Translations under genes and position numbers: made by a program
NCBI GenBank assembly: GCA_946414075.1
Contig: CAMKNA010000006.1
Span: 1-64,000 of the forward strand
Length of the DNA stretch: 64,000 nt
Origin: an uncultured Fibrobacter sp.
GTDB taxonomy: Bacteria; Fibrobacterota; Fibrobacteria; Fibrobacterales; Fibrobacteraceae
Reading direction: 5' to 3'
Notes under the pieces: model-generated
Told to the model about the DNA's origin: nothing
What the model saw: the letters and a program-made list of their open reading frames with translations, nothing else
Databases searched by the model: none
In this document: positions 42,118-50,365 of the stretch, piece by piece
How the letters are laid out: each line of letters starts with the position of its first letter
How positions within the stretch are numbered: the stretch's first letter is position 1

Positions 42118-42127
42118 AATATACAAA
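42118..42127 (-). promoter_or_regulatory. TTTGTATATT promoter box (minus)
   Basis: Exact box on the minus strand immediately upstream of the RhuM leader hairpin. Confidence 0.55.
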
Positions 42128-42205
42128 ACAGAACCAGGAAAGGGCAAATTTATTACAAATTGCGGGGAACCGCCCCCCCTTAGTTTGTTTATGAAATTTT
42201 ACAAT

Positions 42206-42214
42206 GGGGGGGGG
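42206..42214. repeat. poly-G(9) tract in a divergent promoter region
   Basis: Nine G's between the RhuM gene and the FISUMP lipoprotein gene, just upstream of the position expected for the -35 of the TATATT box at 42240-42245. A C7 tract lies at 42173-42179. Such tracts can change length by slippage. Confidence 0.6.
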
Positions 42215-42239
42215 TATGGACTTTGGCAGGGGCACTACC

Positions 42240-42245
42240 TATATT
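42240..42245 (+). promoter_or_regulatory. TATATT -10 box, FISUMP gene
   Basis: A TATATT about 32 nt before the ATG at 42278. No good -35 is visible at 17 nt; the region just above is the poly-G tract. Confidence 0.45.
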
Positions 42246-42277
42246 TCACAAGATAAACTATAGACGGGGATGTTTTT

Positions 42278-44182
42278 ATGAAGAAGTCTTTCCAGCGTGT
42301 CATTGCGACCCTGAACTTGTTTCAGGGGAAGCAATCTCTAACCATCTGTTTATTTGCGGCAATCTTCGCCCTTTCCGCCTGCGGAAGCGATTCCTCTAGT
42401 TCTCCCTACGAAACATCTGCCAAGGATGCCAACGAACCCTTTTCTGGAGATGTTTCGGGAATTGCGCAGGTGGGGCCCTTTGTGGAAGGCAGCAACATTG
42501 TCATTCAAGGGCTAGATTCAACCTTCATTATGGTCTTTGAGGAATTCACCGGTGAGGTTGCCGACAATGATGGGGCATATTCCATAAAGGAAGTCTCCTC
42601 GGAAACCAACTATGGTTATGCAAAGGTAACTGGTAAATTTTACAATATCGTTACAGGCTCCATTTCTTCATCGGAATCATCGCTAAAGGGCGTCATAAAC
42701 CTAAAGCAAAAAAACAGTGCGAATATCAATGTTGCAACATCCTTGGTTTATAGCCGTATCGAAGAGTTGGTGGATTATGGAGCGTCTATCTATGATGCCA
42801 AAAAGCAGGCCGAACAGGAACTTTTCAAGACCTTTGGCTTTGAAGGAAACTTTGACGAATTGAACAAACTGAACGTTTACTCCGATACCGATGGGGGAGC
42901 GGCACTGCTGGCTATGACGATCCTTATGCTGAATGAATCGGAAACTGGTTTTGATTATCGCCTACAGATGTTCGCTCTTGACTTTAAAAAGGATGGAGAA
43001 TGGAACGATTTGGATAATCGTGCGGATGCAGCAGACTTTGCAGTGGACCAGGATTTCGTACAAGTGCGAAAGAATATCCAGGAAAGTGGTGGCGTTGAAA
43101 AAATCCCAGACTTTGAATCCTACATAAACTCCTTTGTTGCCGCAGAGTACAAACTGGGCGAGTGTTCTGACAACTTCGATAAGAAGATTGTTGCTGCCCG
43201 AAATACTTACAGTAAAAATGATGGGGTCTACTTTATTTGCGATAATGGAATGTGGCGAAAGGCGACAGCCTTGGAGCAGAACACCCATGGCCTCAAGTGC
43301 GACGCTGACGGAAGTGTTTTAGCGGGTGCTGTCGATACGAGTTCTTTTTATGTATGCGAATCCGGAGCATTTAGGGAAGCCTCCTCATCTGAAATAGAAC
43401 TTAAAAAGGGGTGTGGCTCATATAATGAAGGGGCGTCCGTAACACAACCCGTCAGTAAGTTTTGGGTATTGTCTTATACGTGCAGGGACAAAGAATGGCT
43501 GGCTAACGGGGTGTTGCAAAATATGGACGCCTATGAAATCTTGACAGACTCAAGGGACGGGAAAAAATACCCGATTACAACCATTGGCGACCAGACCTGG
43601 ATGGCAAAAAATTTGGAATATGACTGTCAACCGAATAGTGCGTATGATGATAGTACCTACGGTTGCTACTATTCCTGGGAAAAAGCCGTTGTTGACACAA
43701 CGAATTTAACCGAACCTGTCCGTGGGGTATGTCCTGTAGGATGGCATATTCCAAGTGTTGCAGAATTTAAAAAACTTTTTGAGACGGTCGGGGCGGATTC
43801 GCTACACTCAAGCATGTTGTTCGCTCCACCGGCATGGGATACTGAAGGGACGATTAATGACGTTGGCTATTTCCGCAAGAGTGGCAAGACCGATGTCGAG
43901 GTAATGCAAGCCAACGGATTTAAAGATGAGTATGGATTTTCCCTTTTACCGGGGGGTGGCGATGATTTCGTGGACAGAAATCGAAATAGATATAAGGCTG
44001 TGCTTTTGACTTCTTTAAAAGATGATATAACAGATTATATTTGTACTGGCGGGAATTGTAGACCTTTAAGACGCGGTATATTTGTGGAATTCCAGATGGG
44101 TCTGGCAAAAAAAAATTCTCCAATGAAATTTAAATCAGGACTTGGTGGCCTCACATACAATCTCCGTTGCTTGAAAGATTGA
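42278..44182 (+). CDS. large FISUMP-domain lipoprotein
   Basis: A 634-aa lipoprotein with lipobox 'ALSAC'. Residues ~45-300 are an uncharacterised domain with the opening 'GVAQVGPFVEGS'-like pattern (here GIAQVGPFVEGSNIVI), seen in Fibrobacter surface proteins. The C-terminal ~200 residues are a FISUMP domain ('LTDSRDGKKYPITTIGDQTW', 'CPVGWHIPSVAEF', 'LPGGGDDF', 'LRCLKD'). The signal peptide is unusually long because the segment 'RVIATLNLFQGKQSLT' is encoded by a palindromic repeat inserted in frame. The gene is more AT-rich than its neighbours. Confidence 0.88.
   Translation: MKKSFQRVIATLNLFQGKQSLTICLFAAIFALSACGSDSSSSPYETSAKDANEPFSGDVSGIAQVGPFVEGSNIVIQGLDSTFIMVFEEFTGEVADNDGAYSIKEVSSETNYGYAKVTGKFYNIVTGSISSSESSLKGVINLKQKNSANINVATSLVYSRIEELVDYGASIYDAKKQAEQELFKTFGFEGNFDELNKLNVYSDTDGGAALLAMTILMLNESETGFDYRLQMFALDFKKDGEWNDLDNRADAADFAVDQDFVQVRKNIQESGGVEKIPDFESYINSFVAAEYKLGECSDNFDKKIVAARNTYSKNDGVYFICDNGMWRKATALEQNTHGLKCDADGSVLAGAVDTSSFYVCESGAFREASSSEIELKKGCGSYNEGASVTQPVSKFWVLSYTCRDKEWLANGVLQNMDAYEILTDSRDGKKYPITTIGDQTWMAKNLEYDCQPNSAYDDSTYGCYYSWEKAVVDTTNLTEPVRGVCPVGWHIPSVAEFKKLFETVGADSLHSSMLFAPPAWDTEGTINDVGYFRKSGKTDVEVMQANGFKDEYGFSLLPGGGDDFVDRNRNRYKAVLLTSLKDDITDYICTGGNCRPLRRGIFVEFQMGLAKKNSPMKFKSGLGGLTYNLRCLKD
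42298..42342 (+). repeat. palindromic repeat inside the signal-peptide codons
   Basis: GTCATTGCGA, CCCTGAA-CTTG-TTTCAGGG hairpin, then GAAGCAATCTC. The outer arms (ATTGC/GCAAT) and inner arms are both palindromic, like dispersed intergenic repeats. It is in frame and extends the n-region of the signal peptide. Confidence 0.5.
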
Positions 44183-44214
44183 CTAAGGGGTAAAATTTTG
44201 TAATGGGTGTTTTT

Positions 44215-45375
44215 ATGAAAAAATTTATTTTACTGTTGGCAATCTTTGCCCTTTCCGCTTGTGACGATTCTTCGTCGGCGGGGGGTGATGGCGGTAGCGG
44301 CGGGAATCGTGGTGGAATTCCTGACACCGTCGAGACATTCATGGAACTGTCGGACTATGACTGCGGCAAGAGTCAGAAGTGCGTTGCCACCTACCTGACG
44401 GAATACCATGACATGGCTGTGTGCGATGGTAACAACGGCTGGGTCATCGGGACTCTCATCGAGAAGATGGACTGCGATTTCTCTTCATCGAGTGACAAGT
44501 CGAGCGACAGCAAGGGCAATCCTTCTTCGGCAGGAACATCGACCAAGTCAAGCAATTCCAATTCGTCTGGAAATGGCACAAAGTCAAGCAACAGTTCTGC
44601 GAGCAAGGTTGAATCTTCTTCAAGTTCAGACGAAGTTCCGAAAAGTTACGCCGAAGCAAAGGTCATGCCGTCGGGAACATACGATTGCACGAAGTATAAG
44701 TGTGTTACGACAGAATACCTGAACCAGGAATTCCTTGAAACGGGTAAGTATGGCGAAATTCTCGATGAACGCGATGGTCAGGTTTATAAGACTGCTCAGA
44801 TTGGCGAGCAGATATGGATGGCACAGAATTTGAACTATGCCGACAGTATTAAAACGCCTAGTTTGTTGGAACGTAATTGGTGCTATGAATACAATGAAGA
44901 AAAATGTGCGTATGGCGGTCGGCTTTACACCTGGGCCGCGGCGATTGACTCAATCGCACTTTACGACAGCGGCAATGGAGTGGACTGTGGCAGAAAAAAG
45001 ACCTGCTCTCTACCTTCAAAAGTTCAGGGCTTATGTCCGATGGGGTGGCATCTGCCTGATACAACCGAATGGAATGTTTTGATTGATGAAGTTGGCGGAA
45101 CAGATGATGCGGGTAAGGCTCTCAAATCTCAGACGGGATGGACTAATAATCGTAACGGTACGGACGCATACGGTTTTGCGGCGTTGCCTGTGGGCTCGAG
45201 ACCAACCGATGGTTTTGTCAATGCTGGCGATTATACAGACTTTTGGAGTTCTTCTGAAATTGATGGCTATTATGTATATGGCGTGAATATGTATTATGGA
45301 CGTCCGAGTGCACTCATGGTTAATCGCAGTAAGGTCATTGCAGTGAGCGTCCGTTGCATCAAGGACTCTGAATAA
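44215..45375 (+). CDS. FISUMP-domain lipoprotein (tandem copy 1)
   Basis: A 386-aa lipoprotein, 'MKKFILLLAIFALSAC' then a Gly/Ser linker. A unique Cys-containing module (ELSDYDCGKSQKCVATYL ... GTLIEKMDCDF) is followed by a Ser-rich linker and a FISUMP domain ('LDERDGQVYKTAQIGEQIWM', 'CPMGWHLPDTTEWNVL', 'SVRCIKD'). The first ~100 codons are about 94% identical in DNA to the next gene while the FISUMP parts differ. I prefer ATG 44215 over 44203. It follows 32 nt after the previous FISUMP gene. Confidence 0.9.
   Translation: MKKFILLLAIFALSACDDSSSAGGDGGSGGNRGGIPDTVETFMELSDYDCGKSQKCVATYLTEYHDMAVCDGNNGWVIGTLIEKMDCDFSSSSDKSSDSKGNPSSAGTSTKSSNSNSSGNGTKSSNSSASKVESSSSSDEVPKSYAEAKVMPSGTYDCTKYKCVTTEYLNQEFLETGKYGEILDERDGQVYKTAQIGEQIWMAQNLNYADSIKTPSLLERNWCYEYNEEKCAYGGRLYTWAAAIDSIALYDSGNGVDCGRKKTCSLPSKVQGLCPMGWHLPDTTEWNVLIDEVGGTDDAGKALKSQTGWTNNRNGTDAYGFAALPVGSRPTDGFVNAGDYTDFWSSSEIDGYYVYGVNMYYGRPSALMVNRSKVIAVSVRCIKDSE
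44248..44555. repeat. 308-bp duplicated 5' coding segment, copy 1
   Basis: Aligns without gaps to 45454-45761. By hand I count 17 mismatches in 308 positions, with an uninterrupted identical stretch of more than 100 nt in the middle. Confidence 0.85.
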
Positions 45376-45393
45376 ATTCCAAAAGGTTTCGCT

Positions 45394-46494
45394 ATGAAAA
45401 ATACATTCTCTAGAAAGTTTACGGTCTGTGCCCTTGCTGGGGTGCTCGGTTTCGCCCTTTCCGCCTGCGACGATTCTTCGTCAGCGGGGGGTAATAATGG
45501 TAGTGGCGGGAACCGTGGTGGAATTCCCGACACCGTCGAGACATTCATGGAACTGTCGGATTACGACTGCGGCAAGAGTCAGAAGTGCGTTGCCACCTAC
45601 CTGACGGAATACCATGACATGGCTGTGTGCGATGGTAACAACGGCTGGGTCATCGGGACTCTCATCGAGAAGATGGACTGCGACTTCTCTTCATCGAGTG
45701 TCAACTCCAGCGACAGCAAGGGCAATCCTTCTTCGGCAGGAACATCGACCAAGTCCAGCAACTCTAGTTCTTCGAGAGTCACCTCGAGCGATGTTGAGGG
45801 GTCTAGCAAAACCGCCTGGGATTACTTGAATCCGGACATTAACTATGGCGAGTTTACCGATGAACGTGATGGACAGATTTACAAGACGGTGACCATCGCC
45901 CCCGCGGGCACTGGCTATTCCGAGGTGTGGATGGCCGAGAATCTGAACTTTGAGACGGAAAACAGCTGGTGTGGTGGTGGAATCGGAACTACAGAAGGCG
46001 ATTGTTCTGTTTACGGTCGTCTTTATACCTGGGCTGCTGCAGTGGGCAGGGCGGAGGACGAGTGTGGTATTGATCATGCATGCAACCTTGGTGAGGGAGA
46101 TATTCGTGGTGCATGCCCCAAGGGCTGGCATTTGCCCAGTCAAAGCGAATGGGATGCCCTGATTGTGGCCGTTGACGGTTCCATTACGGAATATACGTCT
46201 TCAAATACGGCGGGTTCCAAGCTCAAGTCCGCGGCTCGCTGCTGGTCGTCGTACAGCGGCATCACCATCGAGGATGCCTTCGGGTTCTCGGCGCTTCCTG
46301 CCGGCTTCAGGAACGACGGCATTGGGAATTACAACTCCAAGGGCTATGGCACGGTCTTCTGGAGTTCTACTGAGGAAACCATCTACTACGCGTACGCCAT
46401 GGAGTTGTATTACCGCAACGACGGTGCGGACCTGTTCAACGACGGCAGCAAGAACAGAGGGTTCTCCGTCCGTTGCGTCAAGGACTCAGAATAG
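45394..46494 (+). CDS. FISUMP-domain lipoprotein (tandem copy 2)
   Basis: A 366-aa lipoprotein with lipobox 'ALSAC', the same N-terminal Cys module and Ser-rich linker as its upstream neighbour, and a clearly different FISUMP domain ('FTDERDGQIYKTVTIAPAGT', 'CPKGWHLPSQSEWDAL', 'GFSALPAGFRNDG', 'SVRCVKD'). It starts 18 nt after the stop of copy 1, so they share a transcript. The pattern suggests tandem duplication with selection or gene conversion acting differently on the two halves. Confidence 0.92.
   Translation: MKNTFSRKFTVCALAGVLGFALSACDDSSSAGGNNGSGGNRGGIPDTVETFMELSDYDCGKSQKCVATYLTEYHDMAVCDGNNGWVIGTLIEKMDCDFSSSSVNSSDSKGNPSSAGTSTKSSNSSSSRVTSSDVEGSSKTAWDYLNPDINYGEFTDERDGQIYKTVTIAPAGTGYSEVWMAENLNFETENSWCGGGIGTTEGDCSVYGRLYTWAAAVGRAEDECGIDHACNLGEGDIRGACPKGWHLPSQSEWDALIVAVDGSITEYTSSNTAGSKLKSAARCWSSYSGITIEDAFGFSALPAGFRNDGIGNYNSKGYGTVFWSSTEETIYYAYAMELYYRNDGADLFNDGSKNRGFSVRCVKDSE
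45454..45761. repeat. 308-bp duplicated 5' coding segment, copy 2
   Basis: Partner of 44248-44555; covers the end of the signal peptide, the Cys module and the start of the Ser-rich linker. Confidence 0.85.
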
Positions 46495-46549
46495 CCCGCC
46501 GATAAACAATCATTCCACATTCCACACTACACACTTCACACTCGCGTCT

Positions 46550-46658
46550 GCGTTAGGGGACGTCGCACCGCCACGCGGTGGCGAGACGCGCAAGCGGCTC
46601 GATGAGCCGAGCGCGCTCGGCGAGCAGCACCCGACCCGTCCTGTGGACGGGGAACGCC
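46550..46658 (-). repeat. dispersed palindromic element, copy B
   Basis: Read on the minus strand it starts GGCGTTCCCCG, has a hairpin (CCCGTCC..GGACGGG), then GTCGGG and GCTCGCC, several GC stems, and ends CCCCTAACGC. Layout and ends match copy A at 17984-18075. The ~220-nt gap before the next gene holds this element and a TAAATT box near 46684. Confidence 0.55.
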
Positions 46659-46715
46659 CTTTGACGGCAGGCTCATTTTTTGCTAAATTTGCGTCCCTAT
46701 TTGAGGGGATGCACT

Positions 46716-48611
46716 ATGATGGATTTGACTGTATTTTTTGATGGAATGTCCAAGCCTATGTTGCGTGATGTTCATGCCTTGGCTTATGGCAAGAAGGGCT
46801 TGCTGAACAACGCCTTGATACAGTCTGAAGTTCTGTCTTTTTATTCTAGTTTGGAACGACTGCAGTCCATCCGCCAGAAATTGGAACCCTGGCAGCGCCA
46901 TTGCCTGGACTTGATCTACCTGAGCGGTTCCCGCGGACTTTCTTACAACGAGCTTAGACTTTCTGTTCCTGCGGCGAAGAGCGCCGAACTCCAGAAGTTT
47001 CTGATTTCCCTTTGCCGTCAGTTTTTGGTGTGGCGTTCATCTGTATCTAATACCGTCGTCTATTACGGTTTTCGCAATTTCGAGGAATGTATCAGGTTCG
47101 TTCCCGAACCGGTGGACCCTTCCAAGGGGACTCATGTGGGCTACAGTACATTGCTGGACTGGCATGTCTGTAAGGTACTTGGGCTTGCCCAGCGTGGTGA
47201 ACTGAAGATTAACGGCAACGGGAGTCTTCATCGTCGGGGCAGGCAGCTTTGCCTGGATTCCTTTACATCGGCTTCCAAGCTGTGGATGAATGCTGCCGAG
47301 ACGGAACTGGTTTTGATCTTTAGCTTCTTGACCCAGAACCGCTGGCTGGAACTGGTGGGTACGAACCTGTATCCGTCGGCCAAGGCGCTGGAGTTCCTGA
47401 AGAAAAACAGCTTCCGCCTGCATCAGGATATTCTGTCTTGGTGGCTTTGTGCCCGGTTCCAGAAAGACCGCAGGCTCTGCAAGAGCATCTTCAAGAACCT
47501 CTCGACGGTCACTTCCATCCAGGATGCCGCTCAGATTTTCTGGGTGCTGGACCCCACCTTCCGTATACTGGATAAGAGCAAGCATTTGGGCTGGGACAAC
47601 TTGCCAAGACCCCTGAAGGAAGCCTGGCTTTTGGGCCTGGTGGACTTCACGCTTTCCGACCAGAAGGGTGCCCGCAAGGTGGAGCAGGTGGCCTTGAATG
47701 CAAACGGTCTGGAGTGGTTGGAGTCCTCTGTGATGCCAATACCCGAAGCATCCGTTTCTGTGCTTCCCAATTTCGACATTGTGGCTTCTGTGGGAACATC
47801 GCCGAGAATCCTGTTCGTGCTTTCGACCCTTGCCACATCCAAGAACGACGAGACCTTCCTTTGCTTCAACCTGGACAAGGAGACATATCTTTCCGGCTTG
47901 CGGAGCGGTTTTCCCGAATCGGAAATCGAACACTTCCGCAATTGCGTCAAGACGCCCAGTAACGTGTCTGCGACGCTTGACGAATGGAACGGCTCTTTTT
48001 ATGGGGCTCGCATCCGTACGGTTCGCCTGTTGAAGATTGACGATGGGAAGGCGCTGCACGAGCTTTCCTCCTTCCCGCAGTTCATGGAAAATGTGGAAGA
48101 ATTTATTCCCGGTTACGGGTTCTTGATAAAGCCGGAACAGGAAGCGAATGTATTCAGCATTCTGGAAAGCTATGGGTTCTGCCCCAATGCCTCTCGCGCG
48201 TCGGAAAATGCAGAAAAGGCTCCTGTGGAGGAATGGCGCAAGGAGTTTTCCATTCCCCGCTACGAGATGGGCGCTCCAGACTACGAGCTTCGCAGCGGCC
48301 AGGACGAATCGTCCCTACAGTCTTCGTTGGATGCCACCAAGTATGGAAGCCTTTACCGCAAGCTTGACACCTTCGACCTGGTGAAGGTCCTGCGCTATGC
48401 GAAGATGACGGGAACCATGCTAGGCGCCCAGGTAAAGGACCCTGCCAAGCGTACCGACAGGATGAGAGAAATCACTTTTTATGTCCATTCCCTGCACCTG
48501 TCCAAGCCGCCCTTCAATGCGGAAATCCAGGAAGTGGGCAGCGAGACGGATCATTCCTTGCTTCTCTCCTTTATCCAAGAAGTCAAGGTTATGCAGAAAA
48601 AGTCGGTTTAG
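46716..48611 (+). CDS. helicase-associated (Helicase_C_3/XPB-like) domain protein without helicase core
   Basis: A 631-aa protein. The segment 'SVLPNFDIVASVGTSPRILF' followed by 'ETYLSGLRSGFPESEIEHF' and 'VSATLDEWNGSFYGARIRTV' has the pattern of the XPB/Ssl2-like helicase-associated domain found in large bacterial proteins; winged-helix-like segments lie before it. No Walker A motif or DEAD box is present, so it is not itself a helicase. ATG 46716 has GAGGGG upstream; the track start at 46680 is less likely. It may bind DNA or partner with a helicase encoded elsewhere. The assignment is by pattern. Confidence 0.6.
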   Translation: MMDLTVFFDGMSKPMLRDVHALAYGKKGLLNNALIQSEVLSFYSSLERLQSIRQKLEPWQRHCLDLIYLSGSRGLSYNELRLSVPAAKSAELQKFLISLCRQFLVWRSSVSNTVVYYGFRNFEECIRFVPEPVDPSKGTHVGYSTLLDWHVCKVLGLAQRGELKINGNGSLHRRGRQLCLDSFTSASKLWMNAAETELVLIFSFLTQNRWLELVGTNLYPSAKALEFLKKNSFRLHQDILSWWLCARFQKDRRLCKSIFKNLSTVTSIQDAAQIFWVLDPTFRILDKSKHLGWDNLPRPLKEAWLLGLVDFTLSDQKGARKVEQVALNANGLEWLESSVMPIPEASVSVLPNFDIVASVGTSPRILFVLSTLATSKNDETFLCFNLDKETYLSGLRSGFPESEIEHFRNCVKTPSNVSATLDEWNGSFYGARIRTVRLLKIDDGKALHELSSFPQFMENVEEFIPGYGFLIKPEQEANVFSILESYGFCPNASRASENAEKAPVEEWRKEFSIPRYEMGAPDYELRSGQDESSLQSSLDATKYGSLYRKLDTFDLVKVLRYAKMTGTMLGAQVKDPAKRTDRMREITFYVHSLHLSKPPFNAEIQEVGSETDHSLLLSFIQEVKVMQKKSV

Positions 48612-48617
48612 GGGCGA

Positions 48618-49058
48618 TTAGGGGAGCGTCTGGGCGTAGCCGGCGATGTCCACCATTTCGTCTAGCTCTATTTCATCATAATAGGCCTGCATGCCCTCGC
48701 GGCTCTCATCGCCAAAATTCATCTGGTACCAGAAAGTGGGCATGTCGTAACGAGCCCTTTGCCCCATGTAGGTGGCTTTTCCTTCCGTTGGGGTAAAATT
48801 GATATGCCTGCCGTCTACTCCGTGGCATCCCTTGCAATTCTGGTGGAACAGTTTTTTGCCCCGTTCCAGATTCGCCCCCTTGATTTTCCCATTCTCGTCT
48901 AGGAGGTTGTAGACCAGGTAGGCCATGCGCTTGTCCTCTTTGGTAAGGGTGTCCCCTTCGGACCCTGGGTTGGGCGCGGTTCCAGCAGGTGCGGGATCGC
49001 CAAAGACCAGGCCGTAGCCTGCAAGAAAAAAGGCAATCAACGGAAACCGATGGAACAT
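48618..49058 (-). CDS. secreted monohaem c-type cytochrome
   Basis: A 146-aa protein with a signal peptide (FPLIAFFLAGYGLVFG), a short Pro/Gly linker and a cytochrome c domain. The haem site is 'LFHQNCKGCHGVDGRHINF' (CxxCH), and a methionine in 'MGQRARYDMPTFWYQMNFGD' could be the sixth ligand. It would carry electrons in the periplasm. This is noteworthy because known Fibrobacter are strict anaerobes. The start lies 6 nt after a TATATT box (49065-49070). Confidence 0.88.
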   Translation of the reverse strand: MFHRFPLIAFFLAGYGLVFGDPAPAGTAPNPGSEGDTLTKEDKRMAYLVYNLLDENGKIKGANLERGKKLFHQNCKGCHGVDGRHINFTPTEGKATYMGQRARYDMPTFWYQMNFGDESREGMQAYYDEIELDEMVDIAGYAQTLP

Positions 49059-49064
49059 ACGGGG

Positions 49065-49070
49065 AATATA
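49065..49070 (-). promoter_or_regulatory. TATATT box 6 nt before the cytochrome start
   Basis: Minus-strand TATATTCCCCGT then ATG; no Shine-Dalgarno. Confidence 0.5.
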
Positions 49071-49102
49071 GATAAATGTGGGGTGTGTGATGTGAGAAGA
49101 AC

Positions 49103-49138
49103 GTCATCCTGGAGAGGTGAAACCCCGACGGAATCCAG
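49103..49138. repeat. dispersed CGTCATCCTGGAG repeat, copy 2
   Basis: CGTCATCCTGGAG followed by GACGGAATCCAGG, related to 40947-40978 but diverged in the middle. Confidence 0.45.
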
Positions 49139-49222
49139 GAAGTAAGATGTGGAATGTGGGGTGAGAGATGCGAGGACTGTTCTTCGTTTATCTGTAAATA
49201 TGTTTATATTTCTAATCAACAC

Positions 49223-50305
49223 ATGACTACAAAACACGCCCATATTCCTTTTGCCGTCGCCTTGCTTTTGGCTTTCGGCTTTTTTACCCTCTCCTTCGGA
49301 GCTACAATGAACCATCCCCTTCTTGAAAATGTCCTCTTGACAGGTCGCTGGCAGGTGACCTCTCAAGCGCTTGTCGCCAGCGCTCCCGGTGTCATGGTCC
49401 AGTTTTCCGCCTCCACTTCGGAGCTGTCTTTTGACCTGGAAGGGGAGGCCCGCTACCGCCTGGATGTCGACGGCAAGGAGACGGAGCACTTTACTATCGA
49501 TGGCCGGGAGACCCACAAGGTGAAGGTTGCAGGCGACGGGGTCCACCAGTTCCGCCTGATAAAGATTAGCGAGTCCAACCCCGGAAAGATTAGTCTCTAC
49601 GGTATAGACCTGGGAAAGGGTGGCAAGTTCGGTCCCAAGCCCAAGGCGTCCAACCGCCGTATCGAGTTTATCGGCGATTCCTTCAGTGTGGGTTATGGTA
49701 ATATGGCGGGTGGTCCCGAAGACGGGACGGTCTTTGAAAAGACGGACGCCTCCCGTGGCTATGCCTTCCTGCTGGCAGATGGCTACAAGGCCGATTTCCA
49801 GATTAACGCGGTGAGCGGGCGGGGCCTGATCCGCAATTACGATTGGATCGTTCCTGACTGGACCCTGAGCAAGCTCTACGACTATACAATCTTTGGCGTC
49901 ATGGAGCTTGGCGAAAAGTCCGAGCTCTGGGATTTTGAGTCCTTCCACCCGCAGGTTATTGTGATTTTCGTGGGCATTAACGATTTTCAGGGGAATCCGC
50001 CCCATGCGGACCCCACTGCATTTAAGACGGCATACGCCGCCCTGCTGGACAAGCTCCGCAAGTTGCACCCGGGCGTGAAGTTCTTGCTGGTTTCCACCAA
50101 GACCTGGCCTGACGACTCTATGACTCCCGCGGTGCAACAAGTCTTTGAAGACCAGAAGGCCAAGGGATTTAAGGACCTGGAATACAAGCTTGTCTTTACG
50201 GAGAATACCGCTCTCCATGGTCACCCCTCAGCTCATTCCCAAGAAGACTTGGCTCAGACGCTCCGCTTTACGGTGGGACGATTAGGGGGATTTTTGAGCA
50301 GGTAA
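49223..50305 (+). CDS. CE2-type carbohydrate esterase (SGNH hydrolase)
   Basis: A 360-aa secreted protein: signal peptide, an N-terminal jelly-roll-like domain ('FSASTSELSFDLEGEARYRL', 'VHQFRLIKISESNPGKISLY'), then an SGNH hydrolase domain with the serine in 'EFIGDSFSVGYGN', glycine in 'VSGRGL', asparagine in 'VFVGINDFQG' and histidine in 'GHPSAHSQEDLAQTL'. This two-domain order is that of CE2 acetyl-xylan/acetyl esterases, which remove acetyl groups from plant polysaccharides. ATG 49223 is chosen because it starts a signal peptide; TATATT lies 12 nt upstream. Confidence 0.85.
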   Translation: MTTKHAHIPFAVALLLAFGFFTLSFGATMNHPLLENVLLTGRWQVTSQALVASAPGVMVQFSASTSELSFDLEGEARYRLDVDGKETEHFTIDGRETHKVKVAGDGVHQFRLIKISESNPGKISLYGIDLGKGGKFGPKPKASNRRIEFIGDSFSVGYGNMAGGPEDGTVFEKTDASRGYAFLLADGYKADFQINAVSGRGLIRNYDWIVPDWTLSKLYDYTIFGVMELGEKSELWDFESFHPQVIVIFVGINDFQGNPPHADPTAFKTAYAALLDKLRKLHPGVKFLLVSTKTWPDDSMTPAVQQVFEDQKAKGFKDLEYKLVFTENTALHGHPSAHSQEDLAQTLRFTVGRLGGFLSR

Positions 50306-50365
50306 ATAATTGTTTTCGGAATAGTTTTGTATTATTTTTAGAGAAGGTTTAATGGAAATTTCTAG

